Below, in pieces: positions 8,872 through 17,946 of a DNA stretch of 64,000 bases (positions are counted from its first letter, which is position 1; every line of letters starts with the position of its first letter). Under the pieces are notes generated by a model that had not been told where the DNA came from, ran no database searches, and was given only the letters and a program-made list of their open reading frames with translations. Source of the DNA: Candidatus Limicola stercorigallinarum. Its GTDB lineage: Bacteria > Actinomycetota > Coriobacteriia > Coriobacteriales > Coriobacteriaceae. The position numbers and the translations under genes are program-made. The DNA lies in NCBI GenBank assembly GCA_018711625.1, contig DVID01000047.1:39297-103296 (forward strand), written 5' to 3'.

Positions 8872-10436
8872 TGGCAGAGAACAAGCGTCATCTTCCGGCG
8901 CTCCTGGTGATTATGGACGGCTTTGGCCTTGCGCCTGCGGGCGATAACAATGCCGTCTACAAGGCCAAGAAGCCCTATCTCGACGAGCTGTGGGAGACCT
9001 ATCCTCACACCACGCTTGGTGCATCGGGCGAGGACGTGGGTCTTCCTGCGGGCCAGATGGGCAACTCTGAGGTGGGCCACCTCAACATTGGTGCCGGCCG
9101 CATTGTGTTCCAGGAGCTCAGCCGTATCAACAACGCCATCCTCGATGGTTCTATCGAGGAGAACCCGGCACTGGTGCAGGCCATGGACGACGTTGCCAAG
9201 TCGGGCGCAACCCTGCACCTGCTGGGCCTCGTTTCCCCGGGCGGCGTGCACTCCATGCAGCGCCATGGCGAGAACCTTGCCGCGATTGCCGCCATTCATG
9301 GCGTGAAGCATATTCGCTTCCACTGCTTCATGGACGGCCGCGATGTTGACCCGCACTCTGGTGCCGGCTACATTCAGACGCTCAAGGACAACCTTGAGGC
9401 GCTTTCGCAGTATGCCGAGGTTGACGCGCGTATTGCTACGGTTTCTGGCCGTTACTGGGCTATGGACCGCGATAACCGCTGGGAGCGTGTTGAGCGCGCC
9501 TACGACGTGGTCACCATGCCGGCGGAAACCGATACCGACCCTGTTCAGGGCGTTGAGGCCTACTACAAGAAGGACGAGCGTGGCGATGAGTTCATCGAGC
9601 CGTTTGCGTGCCACAATGAGGGCGTGCGCGACGGCGACGCGATGGTCTTCTTCAACTTCCGTCCCGACCGTGCTCGCGAGATGACGCGTGCCTTCACCGA
9701 GGAGGACTTCGACGGCTTTGAGCGCAAGGTGGCGCCTAAGCTTTCGCACTTCATCACTATGACGGAGTACGACGAGACGTTTAAGAACGTGGAAGTGGCC
9801 TTCCCGAAGACCTTCCCCGAGAACGTGCTGGCCGATGTTATTGCGCAGAACGGCTTGAAGCAGCTGCATACCGCCGAGACCGAGAAGTACGCTCATGTGA
9901 CGTTCTTCCTGAACGGCGGCGTGGAGGAGCCTAAGGAGGGGGAGCAGCGCGTGCTCGTTCCTTCGCCGAAGGTTGCCACCTACGACCTGCAGCCCGAGAT
10001 GTCTGAGCCCGAGGTCACCGAGAAGCTCGTGGCTGCCATTGAGGCCGACGCTGCGGACTTCTACATTGTGAACTACGCAAACTGCGACATGGTTGGCCAC
10101 ACGGGTGTCTTCGATGCTGCCGTCAAGGCCGTTGAGGCCGTGGACGACGGTCTTTCGAAGGTCATTCCGGCGATTCTTGCCAAGGGTGGCTTTGCGCTTA
10201 TCACGGCTGACCACGGCAATGCCGACCACATGTACGATGAGGATGCCGACGGTGAGAAGCATCCCTTCACCGCGCACACCACCAACCGTGTGCCGTTCAT
10301 TGTGGTGGATCCTGCCGCCAAGCTCACGGGCATTGAGGACGGGCGTCTCTCTGACATCGCGCCCACGATGCTCACGCTGGCAGGCCTTGAGCCTTCGGCC
10401 GAGATGACCGGCCGCATCCTCGCTACCGAGGAGTAA
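8871..10436 (+). CDS. gpmI: 2,3-bisphosphoglycerate-independent phosphoglycerate mutase
   Basis: Manganese-dependent mutase converting 3- to 2-phosphoglycerate, 521 residues, normal for the family. The alkaline-phosphatase-fold motifs are present: MDGFGLAP with a metal-binding Asp near the N-terminus, the catalytic Ser66 in MGNSEVGH, the FMDGRDVDP segment, and the C-terminal ITADHGNAD. It starts within the tpiA stop codon. In many actinobacteria secG follows tpiA directly; here gpmI and a RAYT module lie between. A strong terminator follows. Confidence 0.97.
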   Translation: MAENKRHLPALLVIMDGFGLAPAGDNNAVYKAKKPYLDELWETYPHTTLGASGEDVGLPAGQMGNSEVGHLNIGAGRIVFQELSRINNAILDGSIEENPALVQAMDDVAKSGATLHLLGLVSPGGVHSMQRHGENLAAIAAIHGVKHIRFHCFMDGRDVDPHSGAGYIQTLKDNLEALSQYAEVDARIATVSGRYWAMDRDNRWERVERAYDVVTMPAETDTDPVQGVEAYYKKDERGDEFIEPFACHNEGVRDGDAMVFFNFRPDRAREMTRAFTEEDFDGFERKVAPKLSHFITMTEYDETFKNVEVAFPKTFPENVLADVIAQNGLKQLHTAETEKYAHVTFFLNGGVEEPKEGEQRVLVPSPKVATYDLQPEMSEPEVTEKLVAAIEADAADFYIVNYANCDMVGHTGVFDAAVKAVEAVDDGLSKVIPAILAKGGFALITADHGNADHMYDEDADGEKHPFTAHTTNRVPFIVVDPAAKLTGIEDGRLSDIAPTMLTLAGLEPSAEMTGRILATEE

Positions 10437-10451
10437 TCCAGCTCATTTTGG

Positions 10452-10490
10452 AAGGGCCGCCGCAGCCACCAGGTTGCGGCGGCCCTTTTG
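10452..10490 (+). terminator. Terminator after gpmI
   Basis: Arms 10452-10464 and 10475-10487 form a perfect 13-bp stem (AAGGGCCGCCGCA) ending in a T run. Confidence 0.85.
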
Positions 10491-10492
10491 TG

Positions 10493-10581
10493 TGGGTCAG
10501 TTGGGGACGTGTTCCATCTGACCCATTTTTGGGAGAAAATGGTTCAGATAGGTCAGATGGAACACGTCCCCAAATGACCCA
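10493..10581. repeat. REP/BIME-like palindromic repeat pair, locus 1
   Basis: Two copies of a 31-33-base unit in inverted orientation. Arms 10493-10523 and 10551-10581 match at 30 of 31 positions. Each unit itself has 8-bp ends TGGGTCAG/CTGACCCA around a 17-base core containing GGGGACGTGTTCC. Further units lie at 11453-11485 and 12136-12231, around the RAYT gene. Such pairs are the expected substrates or relics of RAYT enzymes. Confidence 0.8.
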
Positions 10582-10711
10582 TTTCGCTCGCAGGCTGGAT
10601 ATTGTCACTGACCGAAGTGTGGGGCATATGTACCAGTCGGTGTCCTAAGATACAACAACCCTCTTCCGCTGCCGTCTCTAGCTGCACCATTTTCGGGGGA
10701 GGAGTGCGTTT

Positions 10712-11506
10712 ATGCCAAGATTGCCTCGCCAGTATTCGGAATCTGGGTTTTACCACGTTATGTTGCGAGGAAATGGCAAGCAGATTATCTTTGAGGACGA
10801 CGCCGACCGTCGGTTCTTTTTAAAGCTTCTTCGGGAGAAAACCGAGGCGGATGGTGTGGCGATTATCGCGTGGTGCCTCATGAGCAATCACGTCCATCTG
10901 TTGATCGATGACCCAAAGGGGTCGATCAGCCACGTGATGCATGCGATTTCAACAGCGTATGCACGCCACTTCAACGACAAGACTGGTCATCTCGGCGCGG
11001 TATTCCAAGGCCGGTTTACGAGTGTTCCCATAGCGGACGACAACCAGCTTTTACAGGCACTCCGGTACATTCACGAAAATCCGGCTAAAGCGGGAGTGGC
11101 CGCCGTAAGCGAATACCCGTGGAGCAGCTATGGAGAATATCGGGGGCGTCCAGGGATTGCAAACACAGAAATGGTGCTTGATATGGTTGGTGGAACGAAC
11201 GGCTTTCTGCGCTTTTGCAACGATGGTCAATTCGGGTCATATTACTTTAGGTCGACGAGTCGGGCTTCCGATGAAGATGCGCTCGAGGTGCTGCGCTGCA
11301 CGCTGGGAGGCATAGAGCCTGTAGATATCAAAAAGATGCCAAAGGAGCAAAGAAATCGCGCGCTTCAATCGCTCCGGGCAGCTGGTCTCACGGTGAAGCA
11401 GATGCAGCGGCTCACGGGCATTGGGCACAACACCATCTCTCGCGTAACAAAAGGGGTCAGTTGGGGACGTGTTCCATCTGACCCATTTGAGGAAGGGTGC
11501 AAATGA
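10712..11506 (+). CDS. REP-associated tyrosine transposase (RAYT, IS200/Y1 family)
   Basis: Single-strand DNA nuclease of the HUH/Y1 superfamily, 264 residues. The HUH motif is His60-Val-His62 in SNHVHLL, and the likely nucleophile Tyr119 lies in LRYIHENPAKAG, a RAYT signature. RAYTs are usually single-copy, domesticated, and linked with REP palindromes rather than with insertion-sequence ends; three REP loci around this gene fit. GGGGAGGAG precedes the ATG. The last residues (GVSWGRVPSDPF) are encoded by a REP unit, so the C-terminus may have been replaced by repeat DNA. The stop overlaps the next gene by four bases (ATGA), suggesting co-transcription. Confidence 0.9.
   Translation: MPRLPRQYSESGFYHVMLRGNGKQIIFEDDADRRFFLKLLREKTEADGVAIIAWCLMSNHVHLLIDDPKGSISHVMHAISTAYARHFNDKTGHLGAVFQGRFTSVPIADDNQLLQALRYIHENPAKAGVAAVSEYPWSSYGEYRGRPGIANTEMVLDMVGGTNGFLRFCNDGQFGSYYFRSTSRASDEDALEVLRCTLGGIEPVDIKKMPKEQRNRALQSLRAAGLTVKQMQRLTGIGHNTISRVTKGVSWGRVPSDPFEEGCK
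11453..11485 (+). repeat. REP unit, locus 2, inside the RAYT 3' end
   Basis: Single 33-base unit with the same core as loci 1 and 3 (GGGGTCAG ends with CTGACCCA). It lies in the coding sequence of the transposase C-terminus and just before the start of the following HAD gene. Confidence 0.8.
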
Positions 11507-12129
11507 ACTGGATTGTGTTCTTTGATATCGATGGCACGCTAACACGCGGGGTGACGTCGGGGGCGTATCTTGCGAGGTTACTCGGGCATGAGCGGACAAT
11601 GAAAGAGGCGGAGGAAGCCTACGCGCGGGGCGAACTCGATAACAACGAGGTATGCCGCATTGATGCGGCGGGCTATGCAGGGCGCACCACAGCGGAGCTC
11701 TTCGGCATGCTTGAAGGCATGCCGCTTGTCGATGGGGTCGCCCAAGCAGTCGAGGCCATCCATACCGCCGGCGGGGAAGCGCATATCGCGTCGTTAGCGT
11801 GGGATGTGGTAGGGGCGTACCTATGCGAGCGGTACGGATTCGACGGATTTGTTGGATCGAAGCTCGAGATGAAGGATGGTGTATACACGGGCGAAGTTTC
11901 CTGCGCGCTCGAAGCCGGGGACAAATGCGCCTATGCGCGCGAACTCTGTGTGACACTGGGTATCGACCTAGCGGAATGCGTTGCGATTGGGGACAGTCGC
12001 TCAGACATTCAGCTCTTTGAGCTGGTGGGGACCTCGATTGCCTTCAACGCGACCGAGGAAGCGAGGCGCGTTGCGACGCACGTCTATTGCGGAGCAGATA
12101 TCGCCGATGCCCTTGCCCTGGCGCGGTGA
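11503..12129 (+). CDS. HAD-IB family phosphatase
   Basis: Cytoplasmic haloacid-dehalogenase-type phosphatase of 208 residues resembling phosphoserine-phosphatase-like HAD-IB enzymes. Motif I is FFDIDGTLT with the Asp nucleophile, motif II/III features lie in the middle, and motif IV is GDSRSDIQLFE. Substrate unknown. I chose ATG 11503 (after GAGGAAGGG) over GTG 11497. It starts inside the RAYT stop, and REP DNA lies immediately on both sides, so the RAYT-HAD pair is bracketed by repeats and may move or be regulated together. Confidence 0.8.
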   Translation: MNWIVFFDIDGTLTRGVTSGAYLARLLGHERTMKEAEEAYARGELDNNEVCRIDAAGYAGRTTAELFGMLEGMPLVDGVAQAVEAIHTAGGEAHIASLAWDVVGAYLCERYGFDGFVGSKLEMKDGVYTGEVSCALEAGDKCAYARELCVTLGIDLAECVAIGDSRSDIQLFELVGTSIAFNATEEARRVATHVYCGADIADALALAR

Positions 12130-12135
12130 AGCATG

Positions 12136-12233
12136 TGGGTCAGTTGGGGACGTGTTCCATCTGACCCATCTGACCCATCTGACCCATTAGCTTCCTAAAA
12201 TGGGTCAGATGGAACACGTCCCCAACTGACCTG
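12136..12233. repeat. REP/BIME-like palindromic repeats, locus 3
   Basis: A forward unit at 12136-12168 is followed by two extra tandem copies of the nonamer TCTGACCCA, then an inverted unit at 12201-12231. The arms match those of locus 1 almost exactly. The tandem nonamers suggest slippage or repeated end processing. Confidence 0.8.
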
Positions 12234-12300
12234 CAACGGGGAGGGGAGAGTGTGGTAGCATACGTAAGGTTATTGCAAGATACTGAAGGAGTCTCTACAT

Positions 12301-12555
12301 ATGGGTCCGTTCCAGATCATCCTCTTCATCGTGTGGGCGCTTTCCACCATCGCGCTCGTGGCGCTCGTGCTCATGCACTCGGGCAAGGGCACCGGCGTGT
12401 CCGACATGATTGCCAGCTCGCTCTATAACGCATCTGCTGCGACCGGCATCATGGAGCAGAACCTTGATCGGCTTACGGTGATCGTTGCCGTGGTGTTCGC
12501 TGCCTGCATCGTGCTTGCCATGTTCTTCTTCCCCCAGGGAATCGTCGGCATCTAA
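12301..12555 (+). CDS. secG: Preprotein translocase subunit SecG
   Basis: Small inner membrane subunit of the SecYEG channel, 84 residues with two hydrophobic helices (about 4-25 and 58-80) joined by a loop with SGKGTGVSDM, the usual SecG hallmark region. Its position after the gap-pgk-tpiA block is the actinobacterial arrangement, although displaced here by gpmI and the RAYT cluster. GAAGGAG precedes the ATG. A hairpin follows at 12588. Confidence 0.92.
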   Translation: MGPFQIILFIVWALSTIALVALVLMHSGKGTGVSDMIASSLYNASAATGIMEQNLDRLTVIVAVVFAACIVLAMFFFPQGIVGI

Positions 12556-12587
12556 GCCATCAAAACAAGCCTAATATCGGCGTTTCC

Positions 12588-12616
12588 GGCCGCCCGCATC
12601 GCGAGCGGCCATTTTG
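12588..12616 (+). terminator. Terminator after secG
   Basis: Near-perfect stem of GGCCGC..GC (12588-12597) with GC..GCGGCC (12601-12610), followed by ATTTT. The remaining 400 bases up to oppA are non-coding. Confidence 0.6.
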
Positions 12617-12897
12617 CGTTACAGGCGAGAAGGCAGAAACGCATCTGGCAAACATGCGCGCCCGCGCAGCAAACCCTCACGCGTCAATGTTGCTTAACTG
12701 TAAACAAACCGTACGGATTGTGTTAATCATCTTTTAACGTTGGCGCGAGCGAGTGCGAGCGCCCCGATCACTCTCTCAAAAGAACAGCAGCATAGGTGGC
12801 ATATATGCATAACGGCTATCGTTTGCCATGGAATCACTGTCGCGCCATAAAGAAAAATGCGGACTTTACTCAAAAAAGAACGCTTTAGTACGGTCAA

Positions 12898-12920
12898 GTT
12901 GGGTTAAGGTAGTACCCAAC
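12898..12920 (+). promoter_or_regulatory. Leader hairpin upstream of oppA
   Basis: GTTGGGT (12898-12904) pairs perfectly with ACCCAAC (12914-12920) in the 463-bp secG-oppA gap. The same gap holds the 13-base word TTTACTCAAAAAA (12865-12877) also found upstream of gap. A role in expression is only inferred. Confidence 0.3.
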
Positions 12921-13018
12921 GTTGCCACGGCTGCGTCACTCAGCCTTGATGTTGGTCGGTGCATCGTCGCGTGGGCGGATCCAATGGTCCGCACAGGTTC
13001 TGTATTAAGGAGGATGGA

Positions 13019-14701
13019 ATGGCTGAATTCCTGAACAAGCCGGTGAGCCGTCGTGGCTTCGTCGGCGGTGCTCTGGCTACGGGCGTTCTTGCTGCACTCG
13101 CTGGCTGTGGCCAGAAGGGCGGCGGCGACGCTGGCAGCTCTGCTGCTACCGGTTCTTCGACCGGCGGCACGCTTCGTTACTACATCAACAACCCGGTTTG
13201 CATCGAGCCGTTTAACCTGCAGGAAGACCAGGGCACTCAGGTTGGCTTCCAGCTGTTCGACTCGCTGACCCAGTACAACTTCGAGGAGGGCAAGCTCGAG
13301 CCGCTCGCTTGCGAGAGCTATGACGTCAACGAGGACGCCACCGAGTTCACCTTCCACCTGAAGGCTGCGAAGTTCCACGATGGCACCGATGTCAAGGCTT
13401 CCAACTGGAAGTATGGCTGGGAGCGCATCGTCAACCCCAACACCAACACCGAGAGCCCCTCGGTCATCGGTTACCACCTCGCCATGATCGAGGGCTACGA
13501 CGCTCTCGCCGCTGGTGAGGCCGAGGAGATGACGGGCCTTTCCTGCCCCGACGATTCCACCCTCGTGGTCAAGCTTTCCTACAGCTACGCTGACTTCCCC
13601 TATGTCGCCTCGCATCCTGCTCTGGCGCCTATCCCTGACTGCGCCAAGGATATGACCCAGACCGAGTTCGGCCTGTCGCCTATCGGCAACGGCCCCTTCA
13701 AGATGGACGGCGAGTGGGTCGACGGCCAGTACATCAACATCGTTCGTTACGATGATTACTATGGCGACAAGGCCATCCTCGACGGTGTCAACTTCATGAT
13801 TCAGAAGGACGTGGAGACCGCTTACAAGGAGTTCCAGGCTGGTAACCTCGACGTCTCCGACGTGCCGGTTGCTTCCCTCGCCACCGCTGCTGAGGAGTAC
13901 GGCGAGTCTGAGGACGGCTACACCATCACCCCTGGCCACCAGTTCCTCAACGGCACCGAGCCCTCCACCTATTACCTCACCTGCAACGTGGTGGACGGCC
14001 CCTTCACCGACGTGAACCTGCGCCACGCCGTTTCGATGGCCATCAACCGTCAGGCCATCTGCGACACCCTCTTCCATGGTTCGCGCACCCCGGCCGACAA
14101 CATCGTCCCGCCCGGAATCGACGGTTACGAGGAGGGCGCATGGGAGTTCTCCAAGTACGACGTCGATGCTGCTACCGAGATTCTCGACCAGTACTATCCC
14201 GCTGACGCCGATGGCAACCGCGGTCTCGAGCTGACCATCACCTCCAACCAGGATGGTGGCCACAAGGAGGTTATGGACGCCGTTATCTCCGACCTTGCTA
14301 ACGTGGGCATCACCTGCGTTGCCGACACCCCCGACTGGGCTACGGTCCTCGATCGTTACCAGAAGCTCGACTACCAGTTCGGTCGTCTGGGCTGGGTTGC
14401 CGACTACCCGATCATGGACAACTTCCTGTATCCGCTGTTCTACACCGGCAACGGCGACAACCGCGCTGGCTACAGCAACCCCGACGTGGACGCGAAGCTC
14501 ATGGCCGCCCGCTCCACGGTTGACGACGCCGAGCGCAAGGCAGCGCTCCAGGCTGTCAACAAGGAGATCGCCGAGGATAGCCCCGTCATCCCGCTGATGT
14601 TCTACACCCACACCACGGTTGGTGGCTCGAACGTCGCTAAGCTGTACCTCGACCCGCAGAAGAAGGCCGACCTTTCCAAGGCCGAGCTCGTCGAAGCTTA
14701 A
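13019..14701 (+). CDS. oppA: Oligopeptide ABC transporter substrate-binding lipoprotein
   Basis: Family 5 extracellular solute-binding protein of 560 residues that captures peptides for the importer encoded downstream. The N-terminus carries SRRGFVGG, similar to a Tat motif, then a hydrophobic stretch and the lipobox LAGC near residue 30, so export and lipid anchoring are expected. The start is ATG 13019, five bases after AAGGAGG; an in-frame upstream ATG would precede the signal peptide with unrelated sequence. Codon bias is strong, implying high expression. A stem-loop terminator lies between this gene and oppB, probably limiting transcription of the permease and ATPase genes. Confidence 0.93.
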   Translation: MAEFLNKPVSRRGFVGGALATGVLAALAGCGQKGGGDAGSSAATGSSTGGTLRYYINNPVCIEPFNLQEDQGTQVGFQLFDSLTQYNFEEGKLEPLACESYDVNEDATEFTFHLKAAKFHDGTDVKASNWKYGWERIVNPNTNTESPSVIGYHLAMIEGYDALAAGEAEEMTGLSCPDDSTLVVKLSYSYADFPYVASHPALAPIPDCAKDMTQTEFGLSPIGNGPFKMDGEWVDGQYINIVRYDDYYGDKAILDGVNFMIQKDVETAYKEFQAGNLDVSDVPVASLATAAEEYGESEDGYTITPGHQFLNGTEPSTYYLTCNVVDGPFTDVNLRHAVSMAINRQAICDTLFHGSRTPADNIVPPGIDGYEEGAWEFSKYDVDAATEILDQYYPADADGNRGLELTITSNQDGGHKEVMDAVISDLANVGITCVADTPDWATVLDRYQKLDYQFGRLGWVADYPIMDNFLYPLFYTGNGDNRAGYSNPDVDAKLMAARSTVDDAERKAALQAVNKEIAEDSPVIPLMFYTHTTVGGSNVAKLYLDPQKKADLSKAELVEA

Positions 14702-14752
14702 GTTTTCGGTGAAGACCGAGGATTAGTGCTACACTGGCGATTATGTCTGTGT

Positions 14753-14790
14753 GGGGCGCCTGTCCTTCCGGGGACGGGCGCCCCGTTTTT
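14753..14790 (+). terminator. Intercistronic terminator between oppA and oppB
   Basis: Stem GGGGCGCCTGTCC (14753-14765) with its complement at 14772-14784 (one G-U), followed by GTTTTTG. Strong intrinsic terminator inside the operon, fitting differential expression of the binding protein. Confidence 0.85.
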
Positions 14791-14814
14791 GTCCAACCAC
14801 TAGGGGAGAGAATC

Positions 14815-15852
14815 ATGGGGAAATACATATTGAAGCGTGTGCTTCAATTCATCCCTGTCTTCATCGGCGTGACGATCATCCTGTTCGCCATGAAGGCAAT
14901 CGTTCCCGGCGATCCTATTTCGATGATCACCGGCGGACGCTCCGTGCCCGAGCAGACGCGCCTTCAGCTCGAGGTCGAGAACAACATGATCTACGGCAAC
15001 GAGAAGGGGCAGCCCATCTACGACGAGAACGGTGACACGATTCCCGTTCCCATCTGGGAGCAGTACCTCCGCTACATGAATGACCTGCTCCATGGAGATC
15101 TGGGCACGTCGTACTCGAAGAAGCGCGAGGTCACCGACATCCTGAGCGAGAAGTATCCCTATACGATCAAGCTCGCTGCGTGCGCCATCTGCCTTGAGGC
15201 CATCATGGGTATCGGTGCGGGCCTTATCTCCGCGGTGAAGCGCTATTCGTTCTGGGACATCATGGTGACGCTCATCACCTCAGTCTTGGTGGCCGTGCCG
15301 GCGTTCTGGCTCGGCATGCTCTTGCAGCTGATATTCGGCATATGGCTGAAGGATCTCACCGGAGGTGCTTTCGCACTGCCTATCTCGGGTGCCGGCGGTC
15401 CCAACTCCCCCTATCAGGATTGGATGCACTACATCCTGCCTGCATTCACCCTTGCGGCGGTCTCCACGGCCTACACCGCGCGCATCATGCGCTCGCAGCT
15501 CCTTGACGTGTTGAACCAGGATTACATCCGCACGGCCAAGGCGAAGGGTCTCTCGCGTCGTTCGATCATCGTGCATCATGCGCTCAAGAACGCCCTTATC
15601 CCGGTTGTCACCTACATCGGCATCGACTTTGGCGCCATGCTTGCCGGAGCCATCCTTACCGAGACCGTTTTCAACTGGCCGGGTGTTGGTTCCGAAATCT
15701 ACCGTGCCATCTCGTCGCGCGACTGGCCGCTGGTTATGGGCGGCGTCACGGTCATCATCGTGGTGGTCATGATCATCAACCTGCTCGTTGACGTCAGCTA
15801 TGCCTTCCTTGATCCGCGCATCAGGCTGGGCAGCAGCAAGAACGAGAACTAG
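14815..15852 (+). CDS. oppB: Oligopeptide ABC transporter permease OppB
   Basis: Inner-membrane permease of 345 residues with six predicted membrane segments. The first begins at residue 8 after the typical MGKYILKRVL start. The cytoplasmic EAA loop that contacts the ATPases is seen as DYIRTAKAKGLSRR. The ATG at 14815 follows GGGGAGAG; an earlier in-frame start at 14743 would place the terminator stem in coding DNA. An unusual charged periplasmic segment of about 50 residues follows the first helix, as in many OppB/DppB proteins. oppC starts 12 bases downstream. Confidence 0.93.
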   Translation: MGKYILKRVLQFIPVFIGVTIILFAMKAIVPGDPISMITGGRSVPEQTRLQLEVENNMIYGNEKGQPIYDENGDTIPVPIWEQYLRYMNDLLHGDLGTSYSKKREVTDILSEKYPYTIKLAACAICLEAIMGIGAGLISAVKRYSFWDIMVTLITSVLVAVPAFWLGMLLQLIFGIWLKDLTGGAFALPISGAGGPNSPYQDWMHYILPAFTLAAVSTAYTARIMRSQLLDVLNQDYIRTAKAKGLSRRSIIVHHALKNALIPVVTYIGIDFGAMLAGAILTETVFNWPGVGSEIYRAISSRDWPLVMGGVTVIIVVVMIINLLVDVSYAFLDPRIRLGSSKNEN

Positions 15853-15863
15853 GAGGAGCGCAG

Positions 15864-16814
15864 ATGCAGTATCCAAGTCCTATTCAGCGCGCTGGCGCGG
15901 CGGCAACTGCGGAGGCCGTAAAAGCCACCACGGTTTCCGGCGAGGCATCTCGTACCCTTTGGGGCGACGCGTGGAAGCGTCTTCGCCGCAACAAGCTTGC
16001 TATCATCGCGGCCATCTGGATTGTGTTTGTAGCGCTCGTGGCCATCACGGCCGACCTCTGGGCACCGCAGCTCTTGGGATCGCCCACTTCTGCCGATACG
16101 ACGGCCATGGCGACCTCGTCGCTTCTGCCGCCCTCGCTTGAGCACCCGTTCGGCACCGACGTTACGGGCCGCGACATCCTGGTGCGTGTTATCTATGGTG
16201 CGCGCATCTCGCTCACCATCGGCTTGCTCGCCACGGCCATCTCGACCGTCATCGGCTTGGTGATGGGCGCTTTGGCGGCCTACTACGGTGGCATCTTCGA
16301 CACCATCATCATGCGTGCGGCCGACATCTTTCTGGCCTTCCCGTACGTGCTCTTCGTCCTTTGCCTCATTGCGGCACTGGGCCAGAGCATCACGAACGTG
16401 TTCGTGGCCATCGGTATTCTGGGTTGGCCGTCGATTGCCCGCGTGTTCCGCTCGGCGATTCTTTCGGTCAAGGAGAATGACTATGTTGACGCGGCTCGTG
16501 CCATGGGCGCATCCGATGCCCGTATCATCGCGCGTCATATCTTCCCCAACTCGGTAGCCTCCATCGTGGTGTACGCCACCATGAACATTGGTTCCGCCAT
16601 CCTGACCGAGGCTTCCATCTCCTTCCTTGGCATGGGCGTCCAGCCGCCCAACCCGTCCTGGGGCATCATGATTCAGGATGGCCAGGCCTACCTCATGACC
16701 GCTCCGTGGCTCATGATCATGCCGGGTCTGGCAATTCTCTCCACAGTGCTGGCATTCACGCTTTTGGGTGACGGCCTGCGCGACGCTCTCGACGTCAAGA
16801 TGAAGGATGCATAA
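15864..16814 (+). CDS. oppC: Oligopeptide ABC transporter permease OppC
   Basis: Second permease, 316 residues. A polar N-terminal tail of about 45 residues is followed by the first membrane helix (KLAIIAAIWIVFVALVAI), a periplasmic loop and five further helices. The EAA motif is DYVDAARAMGASDAR. AGGAGG is placed seven bases before the ATG. It ends by overlapping the oppD start by one base, as expected for a co-translated transporter operon. Confidence 0.93.
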   Translation: MQYPSPIQRAGAAATAEAVKATTVSGEASRTLWGDAWKRLRRNKLAIIAAIWIVFVALVAITADLWAPQLLGSPTSADTTAMATSSLLPPSLEHPFGTDVTGRDILVRVIYGARISLTIGLLATAISTVIGLVMGALAAYYGGIFDTIIMRAADIFLAFPYVLFVLCLIAALGQSITNVFVAIGILGWPSIARVFRSAILSVKENDYVDAARAMGASDARIIARHIFPNSVASIVVYATMNIGSAILTEASISFLGMGVQPPNPSWGIMIQDGQAYLMTAPWLMIMPGLAILSTVLAFTLLGDGLRDALDVKMKDA

Positions 16815-17944
16815 TGGCAAAGAAGCAAACGACGAATCACGTCGACCTTAAAGACAAGCCCATTCCTGAGGGACGTCATCTGCTTGAGGTCGACAACCTA
16901 AAGATGTTCTTCCACACGCAGGACGGTATTGTTCACGCGGTTAACGGTGTGTCCTACACGCTCGACCGCGGCGAGACGCTTGGCGTGGTTGGCGAGTCCG
17001 GCTCCGGTAAGTCCGTGACCGCTATGACGCTCATGGGCCTTATCGATATGCCTCCGGGCAAGATCGAGGGCGGACACGTGTATTACCGTGGAGAGTCGCT
17101 GCTCGACATGTCTGAGAAGGAGATGCAGCACATCCGCGGCAACGACATCGCCATGATTTTCCAGGACCCCATGACGAGCCTGAACCCGGTGTACAAGATC
17201 GGTCGTCAGGTGGGCGAGGGCTTGCGTCTGCATCGTGGCTACAGCAAGAAGGAGGCGCTCGACCGCGCCGTTGAACTGCTGCGTTTGGTGGGCATCCCCA
17301 ACCCCGAGAAGCGCGTGAACGAGTATCCTCACCAGTTTTCGGGCGGTATGCGCCAGCGCGTGATGATTGCTATGGCACTTGCCTGCGACCCGGATATCCT
17401 CATCGCCGACGAGCCCACCACGGCACTCGACGTGACCATCCAGGCGCAGATTATCGAGCTCATGCAGGAGATGCAGCAGAAGAACGGCAACGCCATCATC
17501 ATGATCACTCATGACCTGGGCGTGGTCGCCGATATGGCCGACAAGATTATGGTTATGTACGCTGGTCGCCCCGTTGAGTTTGGCACTGCCGACGAGATCT
17601 TCTACGAGAGCCGTCACCCCTACACCTGGGGCCTCATCCGCTCGATTCCCGAGCAGGCGATTGACGAGAAGAAGCCGCTTACGCCCATCCATGGCAACCC
17701 GCCTTCGCTCGTGAACCTGCCTGAAGGCTGCCCCTTCGCGCCGCGCTGCCCGTATGCCGTGGATATCTGCCACGAGAAGACGCCCGAGCACATTACAACC
17801 GAGACCGGTCATTACTCGGCGTGCCACTTCGCAGACGATCCGGAGTTCTTGAAGAACGCCCCGGATACGTCGCGTTCGCGCGGCAAGATCGCCACGGGCA
17901 CGCCGGATACGATCGAGGTTACCTCTAAGGGAGGTGTGGCTTAA
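16814..17944 (+). CDS. oppD: Oligopeptide ABC transporter ATP-binding protein OppD
   Basis: ATPase subunit of the peptide importer, 376 residues. Walker A GESGSGKS, signature FSGGMRQR and Walker [13 protein letters not shown] are intact. The C-terminal oligopeptide/dipeptide transporter domain carries the cysteine-rich [14 protein letters not shown] segment that is associated with an iron-sulfur site in related proteins. It starts in the oppC stop codon and is followed by oppF after two bases, matching a coupled pair of ATPases. Confidence 0.95.
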   Translation: MAKKQTTNHVDLKDKPIPEGRHLLEVDNLKMFFHTQDGIVHAVNGVSYTLDRGETLGVVGESGSGKSVTAMTLMGLIDMPPGKIEGGHVYYRGESLLDMSEKEMQHIRGNDIAMIFQDPMTSLNPVYKIGRQVGEGLRLHRGYSKKEALDRAVELLRLVGIPNPEKRVNEYPHQFSGGMRQRVMIAMALACDPDILIADEPTTALDVTIQAQIIELMQEMQQKNGNAIIMITHDLGVVADMADKIMVMYAGRPVEFGTADEIFYESRHPYTWGLIRSIPEQAIDEKKPLTPIHGNPPSLVNLPEGCPFAPRCPYAVDICHEKTPEHITTETGHYSACHFADDPEFLKNAPDTSRSRGKIATGTPDTIEVTSKGGVA

Positions 17945-17946
17945 CT

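Noticed and set aside
8721..10277. 518-codon open frame antisense to gpmI
   Set aside because: Shadow frame produced by the C-ending codons of gpmI; no family features.
10448..10648. Short frame through REP DNA
   Set aside because: Its translation is the repeat read through; no independent start signals.
12130..12240. CRISPR-like appearance of tandem TCTGACCCA
   Set aside because: Nonamers are directly adjacent without spacers and belong to the REP element.
12866..14611. 581-codon open frame antisense to oppA
   Set aside because: Same cause; the oppA frame has clear family motifs and a ribosome site.
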